DNA from: Pseudomonadota bacterium
GTDB lineage: Bacteria; Pseudomonadota; Gammaproteobacteria; Steroidobacterales; Steroidobacteraceae
Length of the DNA stretch: 64,000 nucleotides
Direction: 5' to 3'
Assembly (NCBI GenBank): GCA_021785405.1
Contig: JAJYFF010000006.1
Coordinates: 21,640-85,639, forward strand
The position numbers were made by a program, and so were the translations under genes. Below are positions 17,742 through 27,816 of this stretch, piece by piece. The notes under the pieces were generated by a model, which ran no database searches, was not told the origin of the DNA, and saw nothing but the letters and a program-made list of their open reading frames with translations. How positions within the stretch are numbered: position 1 is the stretch's first letter; the number at the start of each line of letters is the position of its first letter.

Positions 17742-19066
17742 AGGATGTACCTCGACAGATCCTCGTCGCGGGCGAGCTCGCCGAGATGCCGCTCGACGTA
17801 GTCGCGATCGACGTACACCCGCGTGCCACTGCGATCCGCCGCGTCGAAGGACACCGATTCGAGCAGGCGTTCCATCACGGTGTGCAGGCGGCGCGCGCCG
17901 ATGTTCTCGGTTCGTTCGTTGACCTCGAACGCGACTTCGGCGAGGCGGCGCACGCCGGAGGCGTCGAATTCCAGCGTGACCCCCTCGGTCTCGAGCAAGG
18001 CCGCGTACTGCCGGCACAGCGAGGCGTCCGGCTCGGTCAGGATCCGCACGAAGTCCTCGACCGACAGCGACTGCAGCTCGACGCGGATCGGCAACCGGCC
18101 CTGCAGCTCCGGGATCAGGTCGGAGGGCTTCGACATGTGGAACGCGCCGGACGCGATGAACAGCACGTGGTCGGTCTTCACCGCGCCGTACTTGGTGTTC
18201 ACGGTGCACCCCTCGACGAGGGGCAGCAGGTCGCGCTGCACGCCCTCGCGGGAGACGTCGGCACCGGAGGTCTCCTGGCGCCGCGCGATCTTGTCGATTT
18301 CGTCGATGAACACGATCCCGTTCTGCTCCGCGCTCTCCACCGCGAGCGTCTTGAGCTCCTCCTCGTCGATCATCTTGCCCGCTTCTTCCTCGGTCAGGAG
18401 CTTCAGCGCCTCCGGGATCTTGAGCTTGCGTTGCCGGGCGCGCCCGCCGCCGAGGTTCTGGAACATCGACTGCAGCTGCTGCGTCATCTCCTCCATCCCC
18501 GGCGGCGCCATGATCTCGACCCCCGTCGTCGGCGTGCGGACCTCGATCTCCACCTCCCGATCGTCGAGCGCGTGCTCGCGCAGCATCTTGCGCAGCCGCT
18601 GCCGGGTCTCCGGGTCGCGCGGCGAGGAATCGGTGGATCCGTCGGTGCGCGAGCTCGGCAGCAGCGCGTCGAGCAGCCGCTCCTCGGCGGCGTCCGCGGC
18701 ACGGTGGCGCACCCTGGCGATTTCCCGTTCGCGCGTGGTCTTCACCGCGATCTCGACGAGGTCGCGGACGATCGAATCGACCTCGCGACCCACGTAGCCC
18801 ACTTCGGTGAACTTCGTCGCCTCGACCTTCAGGAACGGGGCCTGCGCGAGCTTCGCGAGGCGCCGCGCGATCTCGGTCTTGCCGACGCCGGTCGGGCCGA
18901 TCATCAAGATGTTCTTCGGGGTGATCTCGGCGCGCAGCGCCGGGGCGACGTGGCTGCGCCGCCAGCGGTTGCGCAGCGCGATCGCGACCGCGCGCTTCGC
19001 GGCGTGCTGGCCGACGATGTGCTTGTCGAGTTCCTCGACGATCTCGCGGGGGGTCATTTGCGACAT
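17738..19066 (-). CDS. hslU: ATP-dependent protease ATPase subunit HslU
   Basis: HslU is the AAA+ unfoldase of the HslUV protease. The 442-residue protein (the usual length) has the start [16 protein letters not shown], Walker [10 protein letters not shown], Walker [11 protein letters not shown], the pore-loop GYVGR and the C-terminal RYIL that docks in HslV. It follows hslV by 5 bases. Confidence 0.97.
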   Translation of the reverse strand: MSQMTPREIVEELDKHIVGQHAAKRAVAIALRNRWRRSHVAPALRAEITPKNILMIGPTGVGKTEIARRLAKLAQAPFLKVEATKFTEVGYVGREVDSIVRDLVEIAVKTTREREIARVRHRAADAAEERLLDALLPSSRTDGSTDSSPRDPETRQRLRKMLREHALDDREVEIEVRTPTTGVEIMAPPGMEEMTQQLQSMFQNLGGGRARQRKLKIPEALKLLTEEEAGKMIDEEELKTLAVESAEQNGIVFIDEIDKIARRQETSGADVSREGVQRDLLPLVEGCTVNTKYGAVKTDHVLFIASGAFHMSKPSDLIPELQGRLPIRVELQSLSVEDFVRILTEPDASLCRQYAALLETEGVTLEFDASGVRRLAEVAFEVNERTENIGARRLHTVMERLLESVSFDAADRSGTRVYVDRDYVERHLGELARDEDLSRYIL

Positions 19067-19071
19067 CGGCT

Positions 19072-19632
19072 CTAGAGCTCCTCGATCGTCAGCTGCCGGT
19101 TCGTGTAGATGCAGATCTCGGCGGCGATCCCGAGCGCGCGCTCGACGATCTCGCGGGCGCCGAGGTCGGTCGAGCGCAGCAACGCGAGCGCCGCAGCCTG
19201 CGCGTAGGCGCCGCCCGAACCGATCGCGATCAGATCGTGCTCGGGTTCGATCACGTCGCCGGTTCCCGAGATCATGTACGAGCGTTCGACGTCGGCGACG
19301 CACAGCAATGCTTCGAGGCGGCGCAAGCTGCGATCGGTGCGCCAGTCCTTCGCGAGCTCGATCGCCGCCCGGGTGAGGTTGCCGTACTTCTCGAGCTTGC
19401 CTTCGAAGCGCTCGAACAGCGTGAACGCGTCGGCCGTGCCGCCGGCGAATCCGGCGAGCACCTTGCCGCCGTAGAGCCGGCGCACCTTGCGCGCATTGCT
19501 CTTGACCACGGTCTGTCCGAGAGTCACCTGGCCGTCGCCGCCGAGCGCGACGTGCCCGCCGCGGCGCACCGCGAGGATCGTCGTGCCGAGCATCGCGCCG
19601 GGACGGTGCTGGAATGGATCGTCTAGGTTCAT
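19072..19632 (-). CDS. hslV: ATP-dependent protease peptidase subunit HslV
   Basis: HslV is a threonine peptidase related to proteasome beta subunits. The conserved core begins [24 protein letters not shown], where the first Thr after Gly is the expected catalytic N-terminal residue; this implies removal of a short propeptide. The ATG at 19632 gives a 16-residue propeptide and an ATG at 19593 gives only three residues, so the start is uncertain. [16 protein letters not shown] and IGSGGAYA are typical. A heat-shock-type promoter lies 34 bases upstream. Confidence 0.93.
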   Translation of the reverse strand: MNLDDPFQHRPGAMLGTTILAVRRGGHVALGGDGQVTLGQTVVKSNARKVRRLYGGKVLAGFAGGTADAFTLFERFEGKLEKYGNLTRAAIELAKDWRTDRSLRRLEALLCVADVERSYMISGTGDVIEPEHDLIAIGSGGAYAQAAALALLRSTDLGAREIVERALGIAAEICIYTNRQLTIEEL

Positions 19633-19665
19633 CGGCGAGTGCTCGGTCGACCGGGAATCGATCGC

Positions 19666-19692
19666 AATGGGGTCAAAAGGGCGAATTTCAAG
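19666..19692 (-). promoter_or_regulatory. Sigma-32 (heat-shock) promoter for hslVU
   Basis: Read on the minus strand, CTTGAAA (19692-19686), 13 bases, then CCCCATT (19672-19666) matches the RpoH consensus CTTGAAA-N11-16-CCCCATNT in the -35 and nearly in the -10. The predicted start is about 26 bases before the hslV ATG. The -35 overlaps the xerC stop codon. Confidence 0.8.
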
Positions 19693-20587
19693 ACCGCGTG
19701 CGTCGCCGCGCGCGCGGATGCGCGGCCTCGTAGACGTTCGCGAGCCGCTGGAAATCGAGATGCGTGTAGATCTGGGTCGTCCCGATGTTCGCGTGGCCGA
19801 GGAGTTCCTGCACGCCGCGCAGGTCCGCGCTGGATTCGAGCAGGTGGGTCGCGAACGAGTGCCGGAACAGGTGCGGGTGCACGCGCACGGAGATGCCCTG
19901 CCGGCGCGCCCAGAGCGCGACCCGTTGCTGGATCGCGCGCGGCGACAACCGCCGCCCGTCACGGCTGAGGAACAGTGCGCGCTCGCCGCCGCCCGGGTGC
20001 TCGCGAAGCCAGGCCGTGAGCGCCGCGCGGGCGGCACGGCCGACCGGGACGATGCGGGTCTTCGCGCCCTTGCCGAGCACCCGGACGGTGCCGTCGGCGA
20101 GATCGATGTCGTCCCGACTGAGGCCGGCGAGCTCCGCGAGGCGCAGCCCCGAGGAGTACAGGAGTTCCATGATCGCCTTGTCGCGCGCGGACAAGCGGTC
20201 GTCGCTCCGGAACGCGAGGAGCCGCGCCATCTGGTCGACGTCGAGGGTCGAGGGCAGGCGCTTCTCGGCGCGCGGCGCGCGCACCCCCTCGGCCGGGTTG
20301 GCGGTGGTCGCGGCTTCGCGGCGCAAGTAGCCGTAGAAGCTGCGGACCGCGGACAGGCGGCGTTGCACGCTGCGGGGGCCGAGGCCCGCCGCGTGCTCGG
20401 CCGCTGCGAACGTGCGTATCGCGGCCCCGTCGAGGGTGCGCCAATCCGGGGATCCGCGCCGCGCGAGGTGCGAGGCGAGCGCCTCGAGGTCGCGCCGGTA
20501 CGCCGCCGTCGTGTGCGGGCTCATGCGCCGTTCCAGGCGCAAGTGCGCGCAGAAACGGTCGATCCAGTCGTGCAGCGTCGCGCTCAG
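19688..20587 (-). CDS. xerC: Tyrosine recombinase XerC
   Basis: XerC resolves chromosome dimers at dif with XerD. The catalytic set is visible: Arg in [11 protein letters not shown], Lys in GKGAKTR, His and Arg in [12 protein letters not shown], His in [13 protein letters not shown] and the nucleophile Tyr in that motif. No ATG or GTG lies where XerC should begin. A CTG at 20587 has GGAG 6 bases upstream and gives 299 residues (E. coli has 298). The other candidate is CTG 20611, overlapping the DUF484 stop as CTGA. The next upstream ATG (20818) would overlap DUF484 by 211 bases. Confidence 0.88.
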   Translation of the reverse strand: MSATLHDWIDRFCAHLRLERRMSPHTTAAYRRDLEALASHLARRGSPDWRTLDGAAIRTFAAAEHAAGLGPRSVQRRLSAVRSFYGYLRREAATTANPAEGVRAPRAEKRLPSTLDVDQMARLLAFRSDDRLSARDKAIMELLYSSGLRLAELAGLSRDDIDLADGTVRVLGKGAKTRIVPVGRAARAALTAWLREHPGGGERALFLSRDGRRLSPRAIQQRVALWARRQGISVRVHPHLFRHSFATHLLESSADLRGVQELLGHANIGTTQIYTHLDFQRLANVYEAAHPRARRRTRS

Positions 20588-20607
20588 TGCGCGCTCCGAG
20601 CGCGCGC

Positions 20608-21276
20608 TCAGCGCGTCAGCGCGTGCGCGATCAAGTCGCCGATCCGGATCAGGAAATCGGTGCTCATCGCCGGGTGAAAGCGCTCCGCGTCGCTCGCGCC
20701 GATCGCGAGGAGTCCGAGGTTGCCCTTCGGTCCGAGCGGCGTGAGCGCCACCGAGCCGATCTCGACCGTGTCCGCGCCGAACAGATAGTCGCGCTGCGAA
20801 TCGCGGACCTGACCGCATCGGGGTTTGCCCGACGCGAGCAGCGACTCGAACGACTTCAGATTCGCGTCGGCCGGGTCGGCGACGCGCAGGAAGCGGGGTG
20901 CGCCCGCCTCGAGGTCCCGTGCCGCCGGCAGGAACAGCACCAGCACCGAGTGCATCGCGTCGAAATCCTCGCGCATCGACGTCTCGATTGCCGCGATGGT
21001 CCCCGGCAGTTCGCCGGCGCGGAGCAGGCGCTGCGCGAGCCGGTGAATCCGATCGGCGAGCGCGTCGTTCGCGCGGGCGACGTCGACGAGCTCCTTCAGC
21101 CGTCGCTCGAGCGCCTGATTGCGGTCGCGCAGGACCTCGACCTGGCGCTCGACCAGACTCACGGTCGCGGTTCGATCGCGCACGTGCGGCAGTCGCAGCT
21201 TCGCGAGCAGGGCGGCGTTGCGCTCGAAGAAGTCGGGGTTCGATTGCAGGTAATCCGCGATCCGGTCGTCGGTCAT
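20608..21276 (-). CDS. DUF484 family protein (GAF-like)
   Basis: A 222-residue DUF484 protein. The N-terminus DDRIADYLQSNPDFFERNAALLAKLRLPH is the family signature; a coiled-coil (VERQVEVLRDRNQALERRLKELV) leads into a GAF-like domain. DUF484 genes commonly sit between dapF and xerC, as here. The function is unknown. I chose ATG 21276 for its AGGAAG Shine-Dalgarno and family start; an in-frame ATG at 21315 also has a GGGAG. Confidence 0.88.
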   Translation of the reverse strand: MTDDRIADYLQSNPDFFERNAALLAKLRLPHVRDRTATVSLVERQVEVLRDRNQALERRLKELVDVARANDALADRIHRLAQRLLRAGELPGTIAAIETSMREDFDAMHSVLVLFLPAARDLEAGAPRFLRVADPADANLKSFESLLASGKPRCGQVRDSQRDYLFGADTVEIGSVALTPLGPKGNLGLLAIGASDAERFHPAMSTDFLIRIGDLIAHALTR

Positions 21277-21343
21277 CGCGTCTTCCTTCACTCCGCGCGC
21301 GGAATGGGTCGTCATCGGTGCTCGCTCCCGGTGGAAAGCTGCA

Positions 21344-22180
21344 TCATATCGCGATCGAACCCGTGAACACGACACTCGCGGGTCCCGTGAGCCAGGCCGA
21401 CTCGCCCTCCCCCGGCCAGCGCACCTCGGCGCGGCCGCCGCGCAGGTCCACGGCGACCTCGGCGTCGAGTCGGCCGTGCTTGCGTCCGACCGCGACGGCG
21501 GCGCAGGCGCCGGTGCCACAGGCGAGCGTCTCGCCGACGCCGCGTTCGAACACCCGCAGCGACACGTGAGTCCGGTCGCGGATCTGCAGGAAGCCGACGT
21601 TCACGCGCCGCGGGAAGGCCGGGTGGCTCTCGATCGCGGGTCCGAGCGTGGCGACCGGCGCGGCGTCGATGTCCTCGACGTAGACGACCGCGTGGGGATT
21701 GCCGACCGAGACGGCGCCGACGCGGACCTCGAGATCGCCGATGCGGATCGGGTAGAGCGCTGCGGCGCGCGGCGCCTCCATCGGCAGGGACCGCGGATCG
21801 AAATTGGGCACGCCGATCTCGACGGACACGCGCCCGTCCTCGCCGATCCGCGCGCGGACCGTGCCGCCGGGGCTGCCGAGCGTGAGTTCGCGGTTCGGCG
21901 GCGGGTCGCGCGCGTACAGCAAGGCGGCGACGCAGCGTGCGCCGTTGCCGCACTGTTCGACCTCGCTGCCGTCGGCGTTGAAGATCCGATAGTAGCCGCG
22001 CGTCGCGGGATCGCGCGGCGGCTCGAGCATCAGTGCCTGGTCGAAGCCGATCCCGGTGTGCCGGTGCGCGAGCCGACGCAGCAAGGCCGCGTCCACCGGC
22101 CGCCCGCGAAATGCGGCAGGCGCATCGAAGACCAGGAAGTCGTTGCCGAGTCCCTGCATTTTGCAGAAGTCGAGGCGCAT
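21344..22180 (-). CDS. dapF: Diaminopimelate epimerase
   Basis: DapF converts LL- to meso-diaminopimelate for lysine and peptidoglycan. The 278-residue protein begins with MQGLGNDF and has both catalytic cysteines in context: CGNGARC and ACGTGAC. GRLD and GNPHAVV are also typical. The usual upstream partner lysA is absent; an lptM gene lies instead beside polA (38232). Confidence 0.97.
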   Translation of the reverse strand: MRLDFCKMQGLGNDFLVFDAPAAFRGRPVDAALLRRLAHRHTGIGFDQALMLEPPRDPATRGYYRIFNADGSEVEQCGNGARCVAALLYARDPPPNRELTLGSPGGTVRARIGEDGRVSVEIGVPNFDPRSLPMEAPRAAALYPIRIGDLEVRVGAVSVGNPHAVVYVEDIDAAPVATLGPAIESHPAFPRRVNVGFLQIRDRTHVSLRVFERGVGETLACGTGACAAVAVGRKHGRLDAEVAVDLRGGRAEVRWPGEGESAWLTGPASVVFTGSIAI

Positions 22181-22301
22181 CGGTTCGAGGATAGCCGATG
22201 AGCTTCCCGGGAGGCGAGCGCGAGGGCTTGCGGATTCGGGGCCCGGGACTTAGCCTTGCCTCGGCCGAGGATGGCCGGGGAAGAGCGGGGGCGGGAAGCG
22301 C

Positions 22302-22940
22302 ATGCGCCACATCATGGTCCTGAACGCGAAGGGCGGCTGCGGCAAGAGCACGATCGCGACGAATCTCGCGGTGTTCTTCGCGCGCGACGGACACGAGACC
22401 TGCATCGCCGATTACGATCCGCAGCGCTCGAGTCTCGATTGGCTCGCGACGCGTCCGCACGACCTGCCCGCGATCACCGGTGTGCCGGCCTACGAGGACG
22501 GCATCCGCAACGTGCCGCGCAACACCGAGGTGCTGGTGATCGACGCGCCGGCGCGCGTGCACGGCACGGAACTCAACGAACTCGTGCGCCGCGCGGAGAC
22601 GATCCTGGTCCCGGTCCTGCCATCGACGATCGACATCAAGGCCTGCGGGCATTTCATGGCCGAATTGCAGGAGATCGGCAAGGTCTCGCGCAAGCAGGCG
22701 CGGCTCGCGGTCGTCGCGAACCGGGTGCGCGAATACACGTTGATCTTCGAGGAACTCGACCGCTACCTCAAGCACTTGAAGGTGCCTTACCTCGGCGCGC
22801 TGCGCGAGGCGCAGAACTACGTTCGCGCCTACTCGCGCGGCATGGGTGTCCTGGAACTGCCCGAGTACCTCGCGTGGCCCGACTGGCGGCAATGGGAACC
22901 GATCTGCGCTTGGCTCGACAGCAAGCGCAGCCAGCCCTGA
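22302..22940 (+). CDS. Orphan ParA/MinD-type ATPase
   Basis: A 212-residue ParA-family protein with the deviant Walker A KGGCGKST at residues 10-17, Walker A-prime DYDPQRS and LVIDAPA as Walker B. No ParB, parS or plasmid gene is adjacent, so it is an orphan positioning ATPase of the kind used for chemoreceptor or other complexes. The canonical KGGxGKT second Gly is retained. It reads with the reductase gene 43 bases downstream. The cargo cannot be inferred. Confidence 0.85.
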   Translation: MRHIMVLNAKGGCGKSTIATNLAVFFARDGHETCIADYDPQRSSLDWLATRPHDLPAITGVPAYEDGIRNVPRNTEVLVIDAPARVHGTELNELVRRAETILVPVLPSTIDIKACGHFMAELQEIGKVSRKQARLAVVANRVREYTLIFEELDRYLKHLKVPYLGALREAQNYVRAYSRGMGVLELPEYLAWPDWRQWEPICAWLDSKRSQP

Positions 22941-22983
22941 AACGCGGCGCGGACCGACGCGCCCCGCGGCGCAGGCGCCGTCC

Positions 22984-23997
22984 ATGCGCGTGAGCCTCGG
23001 CCGCTCCGGCCGGACGTTCCACGTCGACGCGGACGAGTCGCTGCTCGATGCGGCGATCGCCGCCGGCCTGCGCCTCGCCTCCGGCTGCCGGCGCGGCAAC
23101 TGCGGCGCCTGCCGCGCGCGCCTCACGAGCGGCGCGGTCGACTATCCCGACGGGCCGCCGCTCGGCTTGGAGCCGCAGGACGCCGCCGACGGACTGATCC
23201 TGATGTGCCGCGCGCGCGCGCGCGGCGATCTCGAACTCGAGGTCGACGAGCTGCGGCATCCGGACGAGGTGGTCGCGCAGCGCCTACCCTGCCGAATCGA
23301 GCGCGCCGAGCGTCTCGGCCGCGAAGTGGTCGCGCTCTACCTGCGGCTGCCGCCGGTCGCGGAGTTCGCGTTCCTGCCCGGCCAGTATCTCGAGGTGCTG
23401 CTGCCGCACGGTCGGCGGCGCAGCTTCTCGATCGCGTGTCCGCCGCACGATGCGCGGTTGATCGAGCTGCACGTGCGCCGCGTGCCGGGCGGTACGTTCA
23501 CCGAATCGCTGTTCGCGGCCGATCCGACCGATCGGCTGCTCACGATCGAAGGCCCGCGGGGTTCGTTCCGCTACCATCCGCCCGCGACCGCCGCGGCCCA
23601 GGAGACGTCGATGGCTCCGCTGCTGCTGGTCGCGGGCGGCACGGGCTACGCGCCGATCCAGGCGATCCTGCGGCACGTCGTCGAACGGGGTGCGCGGCGC
23701 GAGGTGCGTCTGTACCTCGGTGCGCGGACCGCGGCCGACCTCTACGCCGACGCCCGCATCCGCGAGATCGAGCGGCGAACGCCGCAACTGCGCTATGTGC
23801 CGGTGCTGTCGGAGCCCGCGGCGGATTGGGGCGGTCGCCGCGGCTTCGTGCACGACGCGGTGCTCGCCGATCATCCATCGCTCGAGGCGTTCGACGTCTA
23901 CGCCTGCGGGCCGCCGGCGATGATCGAGGCCGTGCGCCGTACCTTTGCGGCGCGGCGTGTCGATCCGGATCGGCTCTATTTCGACTCGTTCGATTGA
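22984..23997 (+). CDS. Ferredoxin-type NAD(P)H:flavin oxidoreductase
   Basis: A 337-residue electron-transfer protein. The N-terminal plant-type [2Fe-2S] ferredoxin domain has Cys35, Cys40, Cys43 and Cys75 (GCRRGNCGAC and LMCRA). A FAD-binding domain (RSFSIA near 146) and an NAD-binding domain (AGGTGYAP near 218, YACGPPAM) follow. The architecture matches CDP-6-deoxy-3,4-glucoseen reductase-like and oxygenase-reductase proteins, including ones tied to ubiquinone ring hydroxylation. No partner oxygenase is nearby. It overlaps the convergent hemD by 22 bases. Confidence 0.87.
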   Translation: MRVSLGRSGRTFHVDADESLLDAAIAAGLRLASGCRRGNCGACRARLTSGAVDYPDGPPLGLEPQDAADGLILMCRARARGDLELEVDELRHPDEVVAQRLPCRIERAERLGREVVALYLRLPPVAEFAFLPGQYLEVLLPHGRRRSFSIACPPHDARLIELHVRRVPGGTFTESLFAADPTDRLLTIEGPRGSFRYHPPATAAAQETSMAPLLLVAGGTGYAPIQAILRHVVERGARREVRLYLGARTAADLYADARIREIERRTPQLRYVPVLSEPAADWGGRRGFVHDAVLADHPSLEAFDVYACGPPAMIEAVRRTFAARRVDPDRLYFDSFD

Positions 23998-24773
23998 TCG
24001 CCGGAACGGTCGGCCGCCCAGCGCGACAAGGCCTCGAGGAGCGCCGGGTCCTCGGGCGACGCCGCCGCGATCCGCGGGCCGCGAACCCCGAGGGCGTCGA
24101 GCGCGCTCGCGACCCGGCCGGCGGGGGCCAGCCAGTGCAATCGAGCCAGCGCCGCACGCAGCCGCGGCGTCGAGATCGCGAGCAGGGCGGTCGCGATCTC
24201 GACGCTGGTCGCCGTGACGACTTGCAGCGCGCCGGCGTCGAGCCGGGCCTCGAGCTCGCGCAGCCGCGCGGGCTCCGGCGCCGCGGGCGAGCGGCGATAG
24301 ACCTCGAGCGATTCGACGCGTGCCCCGCGCGCGGCGAGCTCGCGCGCGAGCAGGTCGCGGCCGCCGACGCCCTTGACGAGCAGCACGCGCCGCCCGGCGA
24401 GAACCCGCAGCGCGGGTTCGGCCAGCAGATGCTCGGAATCGAACCCGCCACGCGGCGTGATCGCGACCGGGTACCCGGCGAGATCCAGCGCGCGTCGGGT
24501 CGCCGGGCCGATCGCGGCGATCGCGCGATCGCGCCGTGGCCCGAGCAGGGCGGCCCCGTGCCGTACCGCGTTCGCGCTGGTGAACACGACGAGGTCGAAC
24601 GCGCCCGGATCGCCGATGCGCCTCGCGAACTCGGGGGGCGTCGCGAGCGCGTCGATCGTGATCGCGGGGAATGCGAACGTGGTCGCGCCGTGCGCCTCGA
24701 GCAGGCGGCACAACTCGGCCGACTGCGCCTGCGGCCGGGTCACGAGTACGCCGACGCCCGCCAGCCGGCGCAT
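23976..24773 (-). CDS. hemD: Uroporphyrinogen-III synthase
   Basis: HemD closes the tetrapyrrole ring with inversion of ring D. The 265-residue protein has the weakly conserved bilobed pattern: VLVTRPQAQSAELCRLLEAHGA at the start, LVVFTSANAV, ATRRALDLAG and VTATSVEIATALL. Identity rests as much on its place 5 bases after hemC. The start at ATG 24773 fits the family. Confidence 0.88.
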   Translation of the reverse strand: MRRLAGVGVLVTRPQAQSAELCRLLEAHGATTFAFPAITIDALATPPEFARRIGDPGAFDLVVFTSANAVRHGAALLGPRRDRAIAAIGPATRRALDLAGYPVAITPRGGFDSEHLLAEPALRVLAGRRVLLVKGVGGRDLLARELAARGARVESLEVYRRSPAAPEPARLRELEARLDAGALQVVTATSVEIATALLAISTPRLRAALARLHWLAPAGRVASALDALGVRGPRIAAASPEDPALLEALSRWAADRSGDQSNESK

Positions 24774-24778
24774 CGCGC

Positions 24779-25708
24779 TCAGCCCTCGGCGAGGGTGGCG
24801 AGGATCTCGCGCGCGCCCGCCGCGAGCATCCGTTGCGCGAGCGTTTCGCCGAGCGCCGCGGCCGCGCCCGCGGCGCCGATCTGCGCGTCTCGCAGCATCC
24901 GGCGCCCATCTGGAGAGGCGACGAGCCCGTGCAGCGCGAGACGCCCGCCGTCGAGCGTCGCGTGCGCGGCGACCGGCGACTGACAGCTGCCGCCCAGGCG
25001 GCGCGAGAACGCCCGCTCGGCGTCCACCGCCACGCGCGTCGGCGCATGCTCGAGCGCCGCGAGGCGCTCGAGGACCGCCGTGTCGCCCGCGCGGCATTCG
25101 ACGCCGATCGCGCCCTGGCCGACCGCCGGCAGCGATACCTCGAGCGGCAACCGGGCCGCGATTCGCTGCTCCCAGCCGAGCCGCGCGAGGCCGGCGCAGG
25201 CGAGTACGATCGCATCGAGCGAGTCCTCGTCGAGCCGGCGGATCCGCGTGTGCAGATTGCCGCGCAAGGCCTCGATCCGCAGGTCCGGGCGCAGCCCGAG
25301 CAGTTGTGCGCGCCGGCGCAGGCTCGAGGTGCCGACGCGCGCGCCGCTCGGCAGCTCCTCGAGCGAACGCGCCCGGGGCGCGACCAGCGCGTCGCGTGGA
25401 TCGGCGCGCTCGAGCACCGCGCCGATCGTGAATTGCGCCGGGAGGTCAGCGGGTACGTCCTTCATCGAGTGCACCGCGAGGTCGGCGCGGTGTTCCTCGA
25501 GCGCGATCTCGAGCTCCTTGATGAACAAACCCTTGCCGCCGATCGCCGCGAGGCTGCGGTCCTGGATCTGATCGCCCTTGGTCGACATCGGCAGCAGCAC
25601 GACTTCCGTGCCGGGGTGGGCCGCACGCAGCCGCAGGGCGACGTGTTCGGCCTGCCACAGCGCCAGCGGGCTCTTGCGGGTCGCGATGCGCAGCGGCGCG
25701 GCGGTCAT
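24779..25708 (-). CDS. hemC: Hydroxymethylbilane synthase (porphobilinogen deaminase)
   Basis: HemC polymerises four porphobilinogens. In the 309-residue protein the dipyrromethane-binding Cys is in GGSCQSPVAA, and RIATRKSPLALWQAE, STKGDQIQD, KGLFIKELE, HSMKDVP and GTSSLRR are diagnostic. It leads a hemC-hemD pair and follows the dehydrogenase gene by 8 bases. Confidence 0.97.
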   Translation of the reverse strand: MTAAPLRIATRKSPLALWQAEHVALRLRAAHPGTEVVLLPMSTKGDQIQDRSLAAIGGKGLFIKELEIALEEHRADLAVHSMKDVPADLPAQFTIGAVLERADPRDALVAPRARSLEELPSGARVGTSSLRRRAQLLGLRPDLRIEALRGNLHTRIRRLDEDSLDAIVLACAGLARLGWEQRIAARLPLEVSLPAVGQGAIGVECRAGDTAVLERLAALEHAPTRVAVDAERAFSRRLGGSCQSPVAAHATLDGGRLALHGLVASPDGRRMLRDAQIGAAGAAAALGETLAQRMLAAGAREILATLAEG

Positions 25709-25716
25709 GGCCGCGG

Positions 25717-26604
25717 TCAGGCGCCGGGCTCGCCGCCGCCGGCGTCGAACAGCGCCGACTTCGAACGGTAGATCGTCGAGATGTCCTCGTCGCCGTGGCC
25801 GTCGCGGATCAGCGCCGCATATTCGGCGAGCGTGGATTCGACGACCGGCAGGCGCGCCCCGTGCGCCGCCGCCATCTCGCGGCAGATTCGCAGGTCCTTC
25901 TCGTGCAAGCGCACGCGGAAGCCGGCCGGGAATTGCCCCTTCGCCATGTAGGGCGCGCGGTTCACGAAGTACCAGCTCGATCCGGCGCCCTGGCCGAGCG
26001 TGTCGATCACCCGTTCGAGCGGCAGGCCTTCCGCATGCGCGAAGGCCATCGCCTCGGCGACCGCCTGGATGATGCCGGCACACATGATCTGGTTCGTCGC
26101 CTTCGTCGCCTGGCCCGCGCCGCTCGGGCCGAGATGGGCGATCTTGCGCCCGACCGCCTCCAGTACGGGCCGCGCGCGTTCGAACACCGTCTCGTCGCCG
26201 CCGGCCATGATCGCGAGCGTTCCCTGCTTCGCCCCTTCGATGCCGCCGCTGACGGGGCAATCGAGGAAGCCGACGCCGGCGGCCGCGAGCCGTGCATGCA
26301 CGGCTCGCGCGGTGGCCGCGCTGACGGTCGAGAAATCGATCACGATCCGGCCCGCGCGCAGACCGGGTTGGAGCCCCGCGACGACCTCGCGCAGATCCTC
26401 GTCCGCCGAGACGCAGATGCCGATGACCTCGCAGTCGGCAGCGAGATCGGCGAGGGTCGGGTACGCTTGGCAGCCGAGCTCGGCGGCGAGCGCGCTCGCC
26501 TTGGCCGGGGTGCGGTTCCACACCCCGCCCAGCTGATGGGCGCGGTGCAGATTGCGGGCCATCGGCGCTCCCATCGCGCCCAATCCGACGAAGCCGGTAC
26601 GCAT
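25717..26604 (-). CDS. 3-hydroxyisobutyrate dehydrogenase family protein
   Basis: A 295-residue NAD(P)-dependent beta-hydroxyacid dehydrogenase. The Rossmann motif GFVGLGAMGAPMARNL opens the protein; DCPVSGGIEGA is the substrate-binding signature, and the catalytic Lys is in GQATKATNQ. Tartronate semialdehyde reductase, 3-hydroxyisobutyrate dehydrogenase and succinic semialdehyde (GlyR1-type) reductase share these motifs, so the substrate is open. The ATG at 26604 has an AGGG upstream; a longer frame from 26673 adds 23 non-conserved residues. Confidence 0.85.
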   Translation of the reverse strand: MRTGFVGLGAMGAPMARNLHRAHQLGGVWNRTPAKASALAAELGCQAYPTLADLAADCEVIGICVSADEDLREVVAGLQPGLRAGRIVIDFSTVSAATARAVHARLAAAGVGFLDCPVSGGIEGAKQGTLAIMAGGDETVFERARPVLEAVGRKIAHLGPSGAGQATKATNQIMCAGIIQAVAEAMAFAHAEGLPLERVIDTLGQGAGSSWYFVNRAPYMAKGQFPAGFRVRLHEKDLRICREMAAAHGARLPVVESTLAEYAALIRDGHGDEDISTIYRSKSALFDAGGGEPGA

Positions 26605-26727
26605 CGTTGTCACCCTTCTCGGTGGGATCCAGTCGAAGCGCGCTAGGTTAAGCGCTCGAAGCCCTCGCGGCAAAGGGCGTGCAGGGGCGTCGCGGCAGCG
26701 GCGTGCCGGCCGCGACCCGTGCGGCGG

Positions 26728-27195
26728 CTACATCGACTGGCCGCTACCGCAGAGCGAATCGACCTGCTTCTTCGCATCGAGACGCGCCGCATCGATCTCG
26801 GCCGAGGAGAGATAGTGGCGTTTCCCGTCGGGACCCTGCGTGTACATGTGCCGGCCGTTGATCAGGTCTTCGTAGTGCTGCTTCGCCTTCGCGCATTGCG
26901 CTTGGTGCGCGGCCGCGACGTCCGAATCGACGGCTTGCCGATCGCGTTCGGCCTTCGCCTGTGCGAGGGCCTGGGCCGCGAAGGCGGCGTTGGAGAGCGC
27001 AGGATTCGCCGCGGCGCTCGCCGGCGGGGGCTGCGCCGCGGTGGTTCCGAGCAAGTGCACGACGACCGCATGCACGCCGACCGGAGGGGTGTCGCCGTAT
27101 TGGACCTCGCCCTTGGTGTTGACCCACTTGTAGACGGTCGCCGACGCGATTGCCGACCAACCGAGCAGGGCAGCGAACAACAAAACGCGCTTCAT
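26728..27195 (-). CDS. Secreted DUF4124 protein
   Basis: A 155-residue protein with a clear signal peptide (MKRVLLFAALLGWSAIASA, cleavage after ASA), then DUF4124 (TVYKWVNTKGEVQYGDTPP), an Ala/Pro linker and a helical C-terminus with two cysteines. DUF4124 domains are common on periplasmic proteins of gammaproteobacteria; their role is unknown. It follows glnB by 21 bases and has its own strong GGAGG, so it is probably co-transcribed. Confidence 0.85.
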   Translation of the reverse strand: MKRVLLFAALLGWSAIASATVYKWVNTKGEVQYGDTPPVGVHAVVVHLLGTTAAQPPPASAAANPALSNAAFAAQALAQAKAERDRQAVDSDVAAAHQAQCAKAKQHYEDLINGRHMYTQGPDGKRHYLSSAEIDAARLDAKKQVDSLCGSGQSM

Positions 27196-27216
27196 GATCC
27201 CTTTCCTCCGGGGCGA

Positions 27217-27654
<438 letters not shown>

Positions 27655-27697
27655 CTAGGGTATAAGGACCAGGATCTCGCGCCGTGTCATGGAATGG

Positions 27698-27734
27698 AAA
27701 AAAAACGGCGAACTCGCGAATGCCGAAGTTCGCC
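27698..27734 (-). terminator. Intrinsic terminator downstream of the P-II-like gene
   Basis: On the minus strand GGCGAACT (27734-27727) pairs with AGTTCGCC (27714-27707) across a 12-base loop, followed by one G and T8 (27705-27698). It separates the P-II-like gene from glnB, so the two are independent units. Confidence 0.85.
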
Positions 27735-27816
27735 GCCCGGAGATACGCGCCGACGGGGGGTGTGATTTCGATGCCGGCGCGAGATCCTCCTCAATCGGCT
27801 CTGGGGTCGGAGCCCC

